64,000 nucleotides of DNA from Exophiala sp. HKRS030 (Eukaryota > Ascomycota > Eurotiomycetes > Chaetothyriales > Herpotrichiellaceae): contig JAHWDD010000012.1 in the NCBI GenBank assembly GCA_023897205.1, positions 124,001 through 188,000 of the forward strand. The letters are read 5' to 3'. The position numbers and the translations under genes were made by a program. The notes beneath the pieces are model-generated. The model had not been told where the DNA came from, searched no databases, and worked only from the letters and a program-made list of their open reading frames with translations. Of this stretch, positions 12,449 to 24,031 are shown one piece after another. The number at the start of each line of letters is the position of its first letter. Within the stretch, counting starts at the first letter, position 1.

Positions 12449-15400
12449 CAGAAATACCCTCACATTTTCTTCCCATCCCATTGTGCCGCCCGAACGAATA
12501 TACCCTTTTCCCCCATTTGCTGACGACCCTCTAAAGAGTTTCGAGTCCCAGCCAGGATCGCCAGCATTAAACGAAAAGGCGGTACCAGAATCGTTGAACC
12601 CGCCACCAGAAGATCTTGAAGGCAAGCCAGCACTCCATAAAGGTATTTTGACACATACTAATTGTCAAGAAGAAATAATACTATTGGAAGACGACAACGG
12701 TGCTTCCGACGACAGTGCAGAAACAAGTTCGACAGCGAACGCGGTCTTAGATGACCCATTGGATTCTGAAGAAGCTCCCAAGGACGAAGGTATGTCGGGG
12801 TCTGGAAATACTCAGGCACAATCTTCTAACCGGATCTTGGACGGAGCAGAAGCTCCTCCACCAGATTCAAGTGAGGCTTCACAGGAAGAAGCGAATACCG
12901 CTATGGAAGCGCAAGACACGCCTCCTGAAGCTGCGGAAACAAGCCCGGCAGAAACGCCAAAGGAAGCTGAGATTGAAGCCGCCGCCGATGTTGGTAACAC
13001 AGAAGATGAAACCAAGGAGACAACAACCGATGACGACAAGCCATCAGAGCCAGAAAGTGTGGTTGAAATAGTAGAAAAAATGCAAGAAGCAGACGCCCCT
13101 CCAGAGCAAATAGCTGAGGTGCTTGAACAAGCCATGTCTGACGTCGGTGCCGGGCCCGAGGCCCCGGACACAATTATTATTGATGCGGATCCGCCTACAG
13201 TTGAATCCGAAGAGACTCCAGCGGCGACGCCGGAGAACCATGAAGACTCACCAGAACCAGCTGGTGAGGCCAATCAAGCATCATCAGATGAAACGACACC
13301 GGATTCAATCGAAGCTCCACCAGCCGAGGAAACAACAGAGTCAGAAGCTACGCCACCAGACGACAGTTCCGGGGACAACCCAGAGGCAACAAATGATGCC
13401 GAAGAGCCAACACAAGACGCCCCGGCCAACGACGAGAGCGACCCGCCAGTAGAGGCGGCAACGGAGACCACTGCTGAGGAAGAGAAAGAGCCAGAAGGAG
13501 AAAACGGCTCCGCTGGCGAGCCAGTGACGGCTCCTGAAGCCGAAAGCGCAGGTGGCGAAGAGAAAGAGGTTGATGCAGATGCTGGCCCCGACGGAACTGG
13601 GGATGCCACATCTCCTCCTGAGAATCCTCCTGCCGAGAGTAGCAGCCCCGATCCACCAGCCGAGGAGGCTACTGAGCCAACGCCAACAGATGAGGCAGCT
13701 CCCTCTTCAGAAGAGGCTGATGGAAACAACGAAGAGCCATCTGCTACCGATGGAGACGGAGATGCTGCTCCTGATGGCGACGATAAGGCACCGGCCGATG
13801 AGGAGACGCCCGCGGCAGATGCGCCAGACGCAGAAGCGAGCGATGAAGCGACTAAGGAAGCTGAAGAAGCACCAGAAGAGAAATCTGATGAGGCTGTTTC
13901 AGCCGAAGCTACCACCGCAGACGTGGAAATGCCGTCTGCGGAGGAGACACCAGATGCACCAGCAGAAGAGGCTGCTCCTGAGGCAGCAGAATCCAACGAA
14001 GCCACTGGAGAAGATGCCCCTGCTGAGGAAGTCCCTGCTGAAGAAAACGCAGACGGCAATACTGCACCGGAAGAGACACCCGCGGAAGACTCCGCACCAG
14101 CAGAAGAACCTCCTGTCGAAGAGGCACCTTCCACTGAAGAGCCAGCCACCGAGGAAGCACCCGCTGAAGGAACACCAGCGACTGAGGAGACACCCGCCAA
14201 AGAAGGCCCTGCTGAAGAGACCGCTCCTGAAGAACCTGCTGCAGAAGAAGCACCTACCGAAGAGTCAGCTGCTGCAGAGGCTCCCGCTGAAGACGCACCT
14301 GCGAGCGAAGAAGCTGCTCCTGTGGACGAGGCGCCAGCAGAGGAAGCACCAGCTGACGCACCTGCTGAGGAACCTCCCGCTGAAGAACCTGCCACCGAAG
14401 AACCTGCCACCGAAGAACCTGCCACCGAAGAACCTGCCACCGAAGAACCTGCCACCGAAGAACCTGCCACCGAAGAACCTGCCACCGAAGAACCTGCCAC
14501 CGAAGAACCTGCCGCCGAAGAACTTGCCGCTGAAGGACCTGCCGCTGAAGAACCTGCCGCTGAAGAATCCCCTGCTTCCGATGAAGCTGCTCCGGCGGAA
14601 GATGCCCCTCCTGCTGAGGAGCCTGCAGCAGAGGAGCCGCCAGCTGAAGAGCCTGCTGCTGCCGAGGCACATACCGTCGATGAAGTTGCAGTCGAGGATC
14701 CCGCCGTCGAAGACCCTACGGTTGATGAAGGGGGTCTTGATGCTGGAGATGTTGCAGCTGCAGCCATTGTAGGAGCTGCTGGCGCTGCTGTAGGCGCTGC
14801 TAGCCGGGTCCACAGGCGGCGGCGTCATACTCGACGTGAATCGAATGGCCTTGATCTGCACGGTCACAGGGCGAAACTAGAGAGAACGAAAGACGAAGCC
14901 GGGCTCTTTGACAGCGCTCTTGCTAGACAGATTTCCAAGGCCAAGGAAGAAGAGATTGCGCGTCACGGATCGGAAGAATACAAGGAAAAATTAAGAGAGA
15001 AACGGGAAAGGAATGATGCACGCCGGGAGGCCGAACAGGCCGCACGGGCACAGCAGGAGGCTGAAGAGGCAGCAGCGAAAGAAGAGAAAAGACGGAAGCG
15101 CCACGAAGAAAGGGAAAGACAAAGAAGAGTCTCCGATGAAATTAATGCTAGAGCCGAGGCGGAACGCGCTCGGAGGCGCCAAGAGAGAGAGGAAAGAAGG
15201 GCAAGAGAAGGGGAAGAAGCAGCTGCGGGAGCCGAGGAGGGAGGCGAGTCGAGAAGAACTCGACGACCTAGCCATGGAGATTCTAACAGTGGTGGGAGCA
15301 ACTCCGGATCTGGTGGTATCCCTGGGCTTTTGAGAAGGTTGGGAACTGGGGAGAGCGACACTAAGGCTTTGTTATTTCTCCGAGTCAATGACCCAGAACC

Positions 15401-15614
15401 ACCAAGGAGAAGTCATCGCGAACATCGTCATCGGAGCCATGAATCAGATCACGACAGGAACAGCGCTGGCGAAGAAAGCTCTCGTCGACATAGACACTCG
15501 AGTGACCGGCCACGTATGGACAGACACTCCAGCTCACGAAGCCAAAGGTATTACGAGGAACCGAGGATGGGGATCATCGAGAAGGTGGTCAACACGATTG
15601 CCGGAAGAGCATGA
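12387..15614 (+). CDS. Very acidic Pro/Glu/Ala-rich repeat protein, function unknown
   Basis: One exon encodes 1075 residues. Four parts are visible. The first ~50 residues form an aromatic, folded-looking segment (YQFQYAQLPVFQWRTF). Next comes a disordered region of about 700 residues dominated by Glu, Pro, Ala, Thr and Asp, including eight exact EEPAT units. A short Ala/Gly/Val-rich hydrophobic patch (GDVAAAAIVGAAGAAVGAAS) is followed by a basic RRRR stretch. A long Arg/Glu charged helix or coiled coil then leads into a Ser/Arg/His-rich tail ending GIIEKVVNTIAG. No catalytic domain or signal peptide is seen. I do not recognise the family. The uniform frame without stops over 3.2 kb and the ATG context (CACAATGG) support a real gene. 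The large antisense frames are side effects of its composition. Confidence 0.75.
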   Translation: MARPYQFQYAQLPVFQWRTFDRNTLTFSSHPIVPPERIYPFPPFADDPLKSFESQPGSPALNEKAVPESLNPPPEDLEGKPALHKGILTHTNCQEEIILLEDDNGASDDSAETSSTANAVLDDPLDSEEAPKDEGMSGSGNTQAQSSNRILDGAEAPPPDSSEASQEEANTAMEAQDTPPEAAETSPAETPKEAEIEAAADVGNTEDETKETTTDDDKPSEPESVVEIVEKMQEADAPPEQIAEVLEQAMSDVGAGPEAPDTIIIDADPPTVESEETPAATPENHEDSPEPAGEANQASSDETTPDSIEAPPAEETTESEATPPDDSSGDNPEATNDAEEPTQDAPANDESDPPVEAATETTAEEEKEPEGENGSAGEPVTAPEAESAGGEEKEVDADAGPDGTGDATSPPENPPAESSSPDPPAEEATEPTPTDEAAPSSEEADGNNEEPSATDGDGDAAPDGDDKAPADEETPAADAPDAEASDEATKEAEEAPEEKSDEAVSAEATTADVEMPSAEETPDAPAEEAAPEAAESNEATGEDAPAEEVPAEENADGNTAPEETPAEDSAPAEEPPVEEAPSTEEPATEEAPAEGTPATEETPAKEGPAEETAPEEPAAEEAPTEESAAAEAPAEDAPASEEAAPVDEAPAEEAPADAPAEEPPAEEPATEEPATEEPATEEPATEEPATEEPATEEPATEEPATEEPAAEELAAEGPAAEEPAAEESPASDEAAPAEDAPPAEEPAAEEPPAEEPAAAEAHTVDEVAVEDPAVEDPTVDEGGLDAGDVAAAAIVGAAGAAVGAASRVHRRRRHTRRESNGLDLHGHRAKLERTKDEAGLFDSALARQISKAKEEEIARHGSEEYKEKLREKRERNDARREAEQAARAQQEAEEAAAKEEKRRKRHEERERQRRVSDEINARAEAERARRRQEREERRAREGEEAAAGAEEGGESRRTRRPSHGDSNSGGSNSGSGGIPGLLRRLGTGESDTKALLFLRVNDPEPPRRSHREHRHRSHESDHDRNSAGEESSRRHRHSSDRPRMDRHSSSRSQRYYEEPRMGIIEKVVNTIAGRA
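14382..14516 (+). repeat. 15-bp coding minisatellite (EEPAT repeat)
   Basis: Eight identical copies of a 15-bp unit (GAAGAACCTGCCACC, Glu-Glu-Pro-Ala-Thr) run from 14382 to 14501. A ninth with one change (EEPAA) ends at 14516, and degenerate copies flank both sides. Because the copies are identical at synonymous sites, recent slippage or unequal crossing-over is likely. Copy number should vary between strains. Confidence 0.95.
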
Positions 15615-16339
15615 GTTTTTCTTTTGTATCATCAACAGGTGGAATTGTAACTAGGACGGAGTATCTCTCCAAGCAGAGACAGCACTACACAGATTTCTCA
15701 CGAAGGTCAGGTGTATCAGCACGGCGCATTCATTATATATCGATTTGGCTGAGAGAACTGGACTATTTGTATGGTTAACATGTTGGTGTGATGTATACAA
15801 GCCACATGAAGGGACATGGTAACAGCGAAGAATTCTTTAAGATGCTTTTTATACTGAAGCGTTCTTTTAAAAGATCACTATCTCAATATCAGAAATTGCA
15901 AATTGTTTTTGTTTCATTCTACAAAGAAGAAGCGTCTCGTTGCCGTGTCTTCCTCGGTCGTTTCTAGCCCGAACCATGACCCATTCCCCGCAACTTCATC
16001 ATGGCATGCATCAGTAGATCTTCATGGTCTAGCCAAAGGGACTGCAACTGTACCATTTTTCATACGATCATCCTCTCCTCTTTTGAGTTTCATTGTCGTA
16101 GAGTTTTCTCCAGATACAGAGTATTTTCGTCTGAGAAGACTCGGACACTGACCGTTCGGTACAATGACCTTCCGACGTCACCCATCTGTGTCGTTACGAA
16201 CAGGCTCGTCGAGGTCGGATGGTTCCTCGTCTTCATGGACAGCAGAAGTTTGCAATCCTCGCGTTAGCCATGACCAAAACATCACGCCGATGACCTCCCT
16301 TGTTCTCCTACAGTGTTGAGAAAGCTATAATACTCCAAA
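15615..16339. other. Intergenic region
   Basis: 725 bp holding the 3' end of the acidic-protein gene and the promoter of the secreted glycoside hydrolase. AT-rich between about 15720 and 15910. No coding or repeat element recognised. Confidence 0.6.
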
Positions 16340-19300
16340 ATGATGACGGGGGTAAACTTCCAACGGCCGGTATATCGAGACGAACTCTCTACTAACATCT
16401 AACAGGTCTTGTGTAGTTTCGTACTGGTCATCTTCCTCTGCGTCTTTCCCGTCACAGCGTTGCCAAACAATCACACAGACCCTTCGACAAATGCCGTGGT
16501 AGACAAGGGTACATTCGGCAACCCGTCTGTTAATGTCCGCCCTAAATTTCGGTACTGGACCCCAGACGCATCCGTTGATCTGGATACTGTTGCCGACGAC
16601 GTCCAAGCTGCGGGCGACATTGGTGCTGCTGGTCTGGAGCTACTGGGATACTATCTCTACGGTGGCCCTCCCAGTAATGGTGCAGGGAGGGGAGACTCCG
16701 CGCCTGTGGATTGGGCAACGTACGGGTTTGGCACTCCAGCATGGCGTACGTGTGACAATAATATTGAAAGGCCGAATGATACAACTACCAATGTACTGAC
16801 TTTTGTCAATCACAGACAGTCTTGTCCAAGCGTTCGCGCAAGCTCATAAAGACAATGACCTGATCATGGACTTTGCCATTGGACCTAATCAAGGAACTGG
16901 CGTTCCCGCGCCCGAAGGCAGCGATGGTCTCGCGTGGGACCTTGTGGCTTTCAATGTATCGACACCAGCACCCGGAGGATCGTTCAACGGAACCCTCCCT
17001 GGTTGGGGCACTGGGACGTTGCAAGCGGCCATCACTGGTCTGGCTATCAAGACGGAGTATCTGACTAACACCCTAGAGCCTAGCTTGCCTGGTGATTTAC
17101 CTATGAATCGCACTCAAATCACCCTCTCCGAAGAGAGTCTCCGGGATATCACTAACATGGTGGATGAAGACGGCCACGTGTCTGTGACGTTTGATGCTGC
17201 CGACGCCAATACTACAGTCGGTGGTGGTGGTGGTGGTGGCGGTGTTAACAACACCATCTTTGCCATCTACCTCATCCACTCTGACTACCGAGCGCAAGAC
17301 GGACCGGATGACCTAGGTGGTCCACAGACACCCGCAAAGTCTTTTGTCCAAAATGGATCGTGGGCCGCAGACCATTTCTCCTCTCAGGGAGCCCAAACGA
17401 TCACCAAGTTCTGGGAAGAGTACGTGCTGATCAACGGCACCAGGGAGCTGTTGATGCAAGTCGGGAATTATGGCTGGGAGGACAGCGTCGAGATCGAAGC
17501 CAATGTATTCTGGACAAGGAGTTTCTCGGTACAATTTGAGAAGGACCACGGATATTCCATCAACAAGTGGCTTCCGACGCTGTTCCATCGAAACGGTCAC
17601 GCGAAGGAGTCGAATCCTCCCGTTTGGTGGGTTACGGACGCTCCTGATGCAGGGGAGAGTCGGACGGCAGACTATCGAGAGACCGTGAGATTCACCTAAC
17701 ACCATCTCTCTATAATTGTTGTTCGAGACTGACCGGATGTTGGTGTGCCATCATTGAATACAGCTTGCAAAGCAATACCATGCGTACCTGACGGGCCTGA
17801 ACGAATGGGCGGAGGAGTATCTCGATATACAGTTCTCGGCACAAGTATCTTATAATATGCCAATGGACATGGTAAGGACGAGTAAAAGCATCTTCTCGAA
17901 AGGTGGAAAGTTGTTTCGAATGGCTAACAATCAGAATACTGTATATAGCTCGCGAATATCCCCAGTGTCGACGCACCCGAATGCGAATCCCTCGACTTTA
18001 GCGATTTGATCGATGGCTATCGACAGTACGCAGGTCCGGCCAACCTTGCACGACGACGGATTGTCTCTTCTGAATGTGGCGCCGTACGTGGCGAGGCGTA
18101 TGCCCAACTGCTTCCAGAGTTGATGTGGCATGCCAAACGGTCCTACGCGGGAGGTGTGAATCAGTTCGTTTTTCATGGGTTTCCTTATTCTGGCAATGTA
18201 AGTCGTCACCCTTACCCCATCTGTTGTCATAATGAGTTCTACAATCCTTGTAACGAGTCTTCTGCTATATTCGAGATACTCACACTTGTGGCGTTGTGCA
18301 AATTCTAGTACGGAAATACAACTTGGCCAGTCTTCACCACATTCAACTATCAGTACTCCAACATGCATGGACCCAGCGATCCTGGTTGGGAATATTATAG
18401 GGATCAAATCGATTTCATCGCCCGAAACAATTTCATCCTGCAGACCGGAGTGCCCAAGTTCGACGTTGCGTTTTGGCAGAAAATGACGACGTATCCGGGA
18501 CACATCCAGCTGAGGACGTATCAACCCACGGATCTCGAAGAGGGAGGGTATACTTATGAATACCTCAGTCCCGACAACCTGGACCTGCCTTCTGCAAAAG
18601 TAGAGGACGGTATACTTGCTCCCGATGCACAGGGGTTCAAAGCAATGGTCGTGCGGGCGAATGATTCGTTGACTGCTAGTGGTGTTGAACGACTGGTCGA
18701 TTTCGCACACTCTGGGTTGCCCATCGTATTCTCGGGAGGTGTTCCTACGACGGTTCTGGGGACGGCGATGACGGGGAATTCTAGTCTGCAGAGCACTGCC
18801 AAACAAACACTGGAGGAATTGTCGTCGTCGCTGAGTAATGTGCTTGTCACTCAGTCTTACGACGGACTAACCACGACCTTGGCCTCGATGGGTATTTATC
18901 CCACGACGAATGTCAGCAGTAATGGATCATGGTACACATTGTGGCGAAGGGATGATGCCACCGACACGGATTATTTTTTCGTCTACAACGACGCCATTGA
19001 CGATCGTCACGGACAAGGATATACTGTTGGTACGATCAGGTTCAATAATGTCACTGGAACACCTTACGAGTATGATGCGTGGACTGGGAAGCAAGAGCCG
19101 ATCGTGACGTACACGCAAGACAATGAGAGCACCACCATTCCATTCACGTTGGCTGGGAGCCAGTCGACCATCGTTGCCTTTCATGCTGGGCCGTCCGACA
19201 ACGCGAGTCATACAGGAGCAGGCGGCCATTTGACTGATGTATCGTCTGGGATACTCGAGGTGACAACCTCCAGTGCGAATTCCAGTAATGGTGGCAGTGG

Positions 19301-19946
19301 CGGCGGCAATATTGTTCTTCAGGTCGGGCCAGGGCCGACACAACAGACGTATACCACGTCCTCGGGAGAGACAAAATCAGTTCAACCATGCAGCTCGTCG
19401 AGTTTGGGACTGTCAAATTGGACACTCGTGGTTGAACATTGGGATCCTCCTTCTGACATGCAAATATCTACGGGCACTCAGAAACACAATACGACGCATC
19501 ACCTTGAGAAGTTGGGATCGTGGCAAGAGATTGACGGACTGAAAAACGTGTCTGGAAGGGGGTATTATAATACGACGTTTACTTGGCCGTTTTCTGGATC
19601 GTCAGTGGGAAGTATAGGCAGTGCCACCGGAGCCATCATAGACTTTGGCTTCATCGTACACACCCTCCGGGCTTGGGTGAATGGGGTTCAATTGCCTCCG
19701 TTGGACGTGACGAGACCGCGGGCCGACATCAAGACATTGTTGGTTGAAGGTGTGAATACGGTGGAAGTAATTGTTGCTACACCGTTGGGGAATGTTATGA
19801 GACCTATTTGGTTTGACTTGGAGACCAGTGGAACTGGCCCTGGGAGTCCAGGTGCAGGTGGTGCATTATTACCTCCTGTCGTGGATTATGGGTTGGTTGG
19901 GGACGTGATGGTTGTGCCTTATAGAGAAGAGGTGGTTGTCTTTTGA
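16340..19946 (+). CDS. Secreted GH106-like glycoside hydrolase (alpha-L-rhamnosidase-like)
   Basis: Six exons (16340..16351, 16406..16745, 16816..17684, 17764..17871, 17949..18197, 18309..19946) give 1071 residues. Exon 1 is only four codons (MMTG); joined to exon 2 it yields a clear signal peptide, MMTGVLCSFVLVIFLCVFPV-TALP, whereas exon 2 alone has no ATG there. Later features are a PSVNVRPKFRYWTPDASVD segment, a GLELLGYYLYGG strand typical of the N-terminal TIM-barrel part, a region ending GGVNQFVFHGFPYSGN, and a C-terminal beta-sandwich with carbohydrate-binding character (AWVNGVQLPPLDVTRP). Many N-glycosylation sites fit secretion. The HGFPYSG region and domain order resemble GH106 and its fungal relatives. 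Activity on rhamnose-containing plant polymers is inferred. A GH2-like sugar-binding protein is the alternative. Confidence 0.8.
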
Positions 19947-20694
19947 GTACCTACCTATAGGTACCTGAGGTGAAGTATTTGAGGTCTAGGTTGGCTGTAT
20001 TGGCAAGGTGGTCGTCGATGAGATGGACTGACCTCCTAGTTCGAATCGCCGCATTCTTTTGTCCCGTAAATACTTGCCCGCTTGCTCTCGCTCTCGTTAT
20101 CGTTATCGTTATCGTTATCGTTTATCTTTGTCAACTCCCCGCAATCGATACGGACAAGTCCTTCAACAAGCCGTTAGAGGGTCGACCGGCTATTGTGCCG
20201 ATGGCGATGTTGCCGGCATCATTCTATGGCCTTTTCACCTGCCAGAATGGAACAAGTTTGATGGTCTTCCTGAAAGAAGACAAGCCAATGGATCTTCTCT
20301 TTTGTACAGGGATGATTCGAAAACCCTGGCGATCAATTACTGTACATCCTGTACGGCGTACTCGTCCAATTGATATATGATGAATCTTGCCCCTCACGCG
20401 TTCAAATGCTATGAATTTATTTCGCTCCCCGGGTAAATAATCTGCCAAACTCATTCATTCTCTCTGTCCCTCCTCGTACTATTACTCGAAAGTATATCAA
20501 AGGCGGAGAACCAAACTAGACTCGGCACCTGAGGTAGGGACTTGTTGTACTTCCCTTCTTGTCATTTTCCTGCTTTCCTCTCTCTTCGATCGAACAAATC
20601 TCGACCAAGGACACACGAGATTAAGGATCAGATCGATTCGACTGGTACCCCTCCTCTCAAGATAGCGACAGCCATACCTTGAAACTCGACAACA
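19947..20694. other. Intergenic region
   Basis: 748 bp between the glycoside hydrolase and gamma-glutamyltransferase. It contains the CGTTAT repeat below and an ACCTATAGGT palindrome just after the upstream stop. No gene recognised. Confidence 0.6.
20095..20118 (+). repeat. CGTTAT hexanucleotide microsatellite
   Basis: Four perfect CGTTAT units followed by a degenerate copy, in non-coding DNA. Confidence 0.85.
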
Positions 20695-22740
20695 ATGGGT
20701 TCAACTACGCAATCATTCAAGGCCGAGGCCGTCTTCCCTAGCACCAGTCCACCGTTTGTGCAATTCGCAAGTAGGCGCAGTGTGGTGCACAGTACGAAGG
20801 GTATGGTGGCATGTACGCAACCTCTAGCAGCCGAGGCAGGACAGAGAATATTGAAGATGGGTGGGAACGCAGCTGTATGTATTCTACCAAAGGCTTGATC
20901 TTCTCTCCCCCCCAGAAACATGTCTAATATTCGCTTTCTTCCCTTTAGGATGCCGCAGTCGCAGTCGGTACGATATACCTCGCCCACCCACACCCTCATA
21001 ACCAGACAACACTAACACCTCCGGTACAGCTGCTGCGTTAAACATGACCGAACCCTCGTCGACCGGTATAGGAGGAGACATGTTTTGTTTGTTCTTCGAC
21101 GCCAAAACCAAAAAAGTACACGCGTTGAATGGATCCGGTAGGAGTCCGAAGAATACCTCGGTCGAACAAGTACGCAAAGAGCTGGGCCAGAAGAACGGAA
21201 ATATACCTACCCACAGTGCACTCGCTGTGACGGTGCCAGGTGCGGCGGCAGGTTGGGTCGACACCATTGCCAAGTTTGGTAGTGGGAAGGTCAGTATGGA
21301 ACAGATCCTCACACCCGCGATTGAGCTGGGTGAGGAAGGGTTTCCTGTCAGTGAATTTGCTGCGAGCTTTGTAAGTCTTACGTATCACCACAAGAGCGAC
21401 GGGAATAGAGCTGATGAGAGTGTGTGAAATAGTGGCAAGCAGGTGAAGCGGATTTGAAACGAGCATCGCCGAATTTCCGAGAGATGCTGAAACGAGATAA
21501 GAAGGCGGATCAGTTCGTCCGGGCCCCAAGGGCAGGTGAGATCATGCACAACCCTTGCCTGGCGCAAACGTTTAGGGCCGTGGCGGCGGAGGGGAAGAAG
21601 GGCTTCTACACGGGCAAGATCGCGCAGAGCATCGTCGACGTTCTTCGGTTTTCGGGCGGGTTCGTGGAATTATCGGATCTGGAAGACCATATGAACCGCG
21701 GCGCAGATGAGCCTGAAGCCATCTCGCTCAAGTTCCGAGGTCAGAATGTCAAAAACAAAGGACCGCACCGGTTGGCGGACAATGCGGGGGACTATTTTGT
21801 CGAGCTGTGGGAACATCCTCCGAACGGACAGGGGATTGTTGCCCTGATGGCCCTGGGGATTCTGGAGGAGCTGGAACGGACTGGCAAGATCCAGACGTTT
21901 GCTCTGGAAGATCACAACAGCGCCTCGTACCTACATGCGGTGATTGAAGCCCTCCGGATCGCCTTTGCGGATGCAGCCTGGTGGGTAACGGATCCCGAGT
22001 TCATGCCAGTCAAGTCTGCGGAATTGATCTCGAGAGAATACCTGGCTGAGCGGGCGAAACTGTTCAATCCGGAAAAAGCCGTCGATCACGCGCATGGCAA
22101 ACCGCGCAGTCCAGCCCAGAACCACAGTGACACGGTGTACTTTGCCGTCGCGGACAAGGATGGCAACGGGTGCAGTTTCATCAATTCGAACTACGAAGGG
22201 TTCGGCTCGTGTATCATCCCGCAAGGGTGTGGGTTTACGCTGCAGAACCGGGGGTCGAACTTTGACTTGGCGCCAGATGACCATCCGAACGTCTACCAGG
22301 GCGGAAAGAGACCTTACCATACCATCATTCCCGGAATGATCACCCACGGAGACGCAGCTGAGAGACAGTTGCATTCGGTGTATGGTGTCATGGGAGGGTT
22401 CATGCAGCCACAAGGCCACGTTCAGGTGTTGCTCAACATGGAGGTGTTTGGCATGAATCCTCAACAGGCACTGGACGCACCGAGGATCTGTCTCGGTGCG
22501 GGAATGCCGGAGGATGGGGAGAAGCAGATGAATGTTGTGTATCTGGAGGAAGGAATCGACGACGAAGTGGTCAAGGTGTTGAAGAAGATGGGTCATGATG
22601 TCGAGGTCGTGAATGGTTGGAAACGAGGGAGGTTTGGAAGAGGGCAGATTATCAGAAGACATGTTGATGAAGAGACGGGACAGGCTGTGTTTAGCGGTGG
22701 AAGTGATTTGAGGGGTGATGGAATGGCTATTCCCGCGTAG
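20695..22740 (+). CDS. Gamma-glutamyltransferase family protein
   Basis: Four exons (20695..20874, 20949..20967, 21030..21370, 21433..22740) encode 615 residues. GGTs cleave or transfer the gamma-glutamyl group of glutathione and related amides, and are made as a precursor that cuts itself before a catalytic Thr. Here [17 protein letters not shown] places that Thr at about residue 414. [20 protein letters not shown] and STGIGGDMF near residues 57-85 are the large-subunit signature; the first is encoded across the 19-nt exon 2. [18 protein letters not shown] and the [13 protein letters not shown] end region also match. No signal peptide or membrane anchor is seen, unlike animal GGT, so a cytosolic YwrD-like or hydrolase-type member is likely. 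Confidence 0.92.
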
Positions 22741-24031
22741 ACGGTACTTGTACGTACAAGTCCATCAGAGGTAATCCTGAGTATGGAGTATTCATGAAGA
22801 TGACTGTTCAATTCCTCTGGGACCTTGATGCGATACCATCCTTGAGAAGATCAGGGACGGAAATGTAGTGTACAGTACCTGGTATCTTGTTCCTGATACA
22901 GCGTGCCCTACCTGATTGTGTGAGCAGTACTCGTACAGGACCTGTCTACTACGTACCTCTTATGAGTATTACAACGCCATCTTAACACAGCGCCAAGGGA
23001 CGTACTGTGAGCGACAAGGTCTCGCTCGGATCCCTAAAGTTATTTGGGACCGTTTATCCAAAGGCAAGACCGAGATACTGCTGGGATGACTTTGTCAAAA
23101 TGCATTCTTCTGAGAATACCTGGCCCCTATATCAACGCCCTGTTCATGGACAGATTGGTCATGAGATCCAGCCTGTCGATTTTCTTTTCACTCCGTCATG
23201 TGTGATCAGTTCAAAATTTATCTCGAGCCAGTCAAAGAACAACACGTTCGGTTATTTCGGAATGTTCTGGTAGTTATTGACCTTCCCTTATGGGTCAAGG
23301 GTTGTTTGTTGTACTCTTTGGCCCCAGCTCGACTTTCTTCTCTCAAACTAGTTCAGTCGTGTTCCGCACAAGGTACACGAATCATAACCAGCGATAAGCA
23401 TCCCACGACTAGCAACACAAGCTTCCCCCGGCTTTTCCAACACCCCTGTCTCGTGCTCCCTCCCTCGTACTCGTAGTGCAGATCCATTCATTACGGACCG
23501 TCAAATCAGCAATCATTCCGGTCATATCTACTGCGTCATGGTGTTGATAGGGCTCTCACGGGTACTACGATACTACGAGGCAACTAGCAACCTAGTTACC
23601 TTTCTCACCATCGCAAGGTAGCATTCTCATCTTCATTCCAACCGCTTTCAACAGGACAGGCTCCAAAGCTCCTTCGGCCTTTTCCGTCCACGAGATTCTC
23701 CTCTTCACTGCATACGCGAGTACCTTTTCCTGTTTTGCCTCTCGCTTTCTCCGTCAGTCAATCACCTTCCTTTCTCTGACTCGCAGGGTTACCACAGAGG
23801 TGGAGAAGTAGCTTCATCATCATGCATCATGCATCATGAGCTTCCTGAACCCAGGCACGAAGTAGTTTGTAGGTGAGTACCTATGTTTTGTTGACAAGCT
23901 CATCCAAGCTTCGAATCCCAACCGGCCTTTCTTTTTTTATTGTTGTTTTCCTCATCTCTGTTGCTTGTCCTGTCCTACCGTAGAGGTGTTGTTACGTCCT
24001 TTTGGTCATCACCATCACCTCGTGCGCAGAC
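22741..24031. other. Intergenic region
   Basis: 1.29 kb. The first 250 bp are rich in GTAC-centred strings, including the palindrome below. Near 23820 there are repeated ATCATGC units. The part before 24032 is pyrimidine-rich promoter or leader DNA of the carboxypeptidase gene. No coding segment recognised. Confidence 0.6.
22746..22761. repeat. 16-bp perfect palindrome
   Basis: ACTTGTACGTACAAGT lies 6 bp after the gamma-glutamyltransferase stop codon. It could form a small hairpin in the 3' UTR or be a chance GTAC-rich string. Confidence 0.5.

Noticed and set aside
13274..14767. Minus-strand frame of 497 codons, Ser/Ala-rich
   Set aside because: It is the exact antisense of the Glu/Pro/Ala-rich repeat protein; the Ser/Ala content follows from the complementary codons, and the plus frame has a proper start and longer extent.
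13552..14772. Second plus-strand frame of 406 codons, Arg/Leu/Pro-rich
   Set aside because: Frame-shifted reading of the repeat protein; composition is an artefact of the 15-bp unit.
20030..20060. tRNA-like B-box (GTTCGAATC)
   Set aside because: The flanking bases do not form a T-stem or acceptor stem, and no fitting A-box lies at the right distance.
21931..22662. Minus-strand frame of 243 codons
   Set aside because: Antisense of the gamma-glutamyltransferase last exon, whose motifs are complete.
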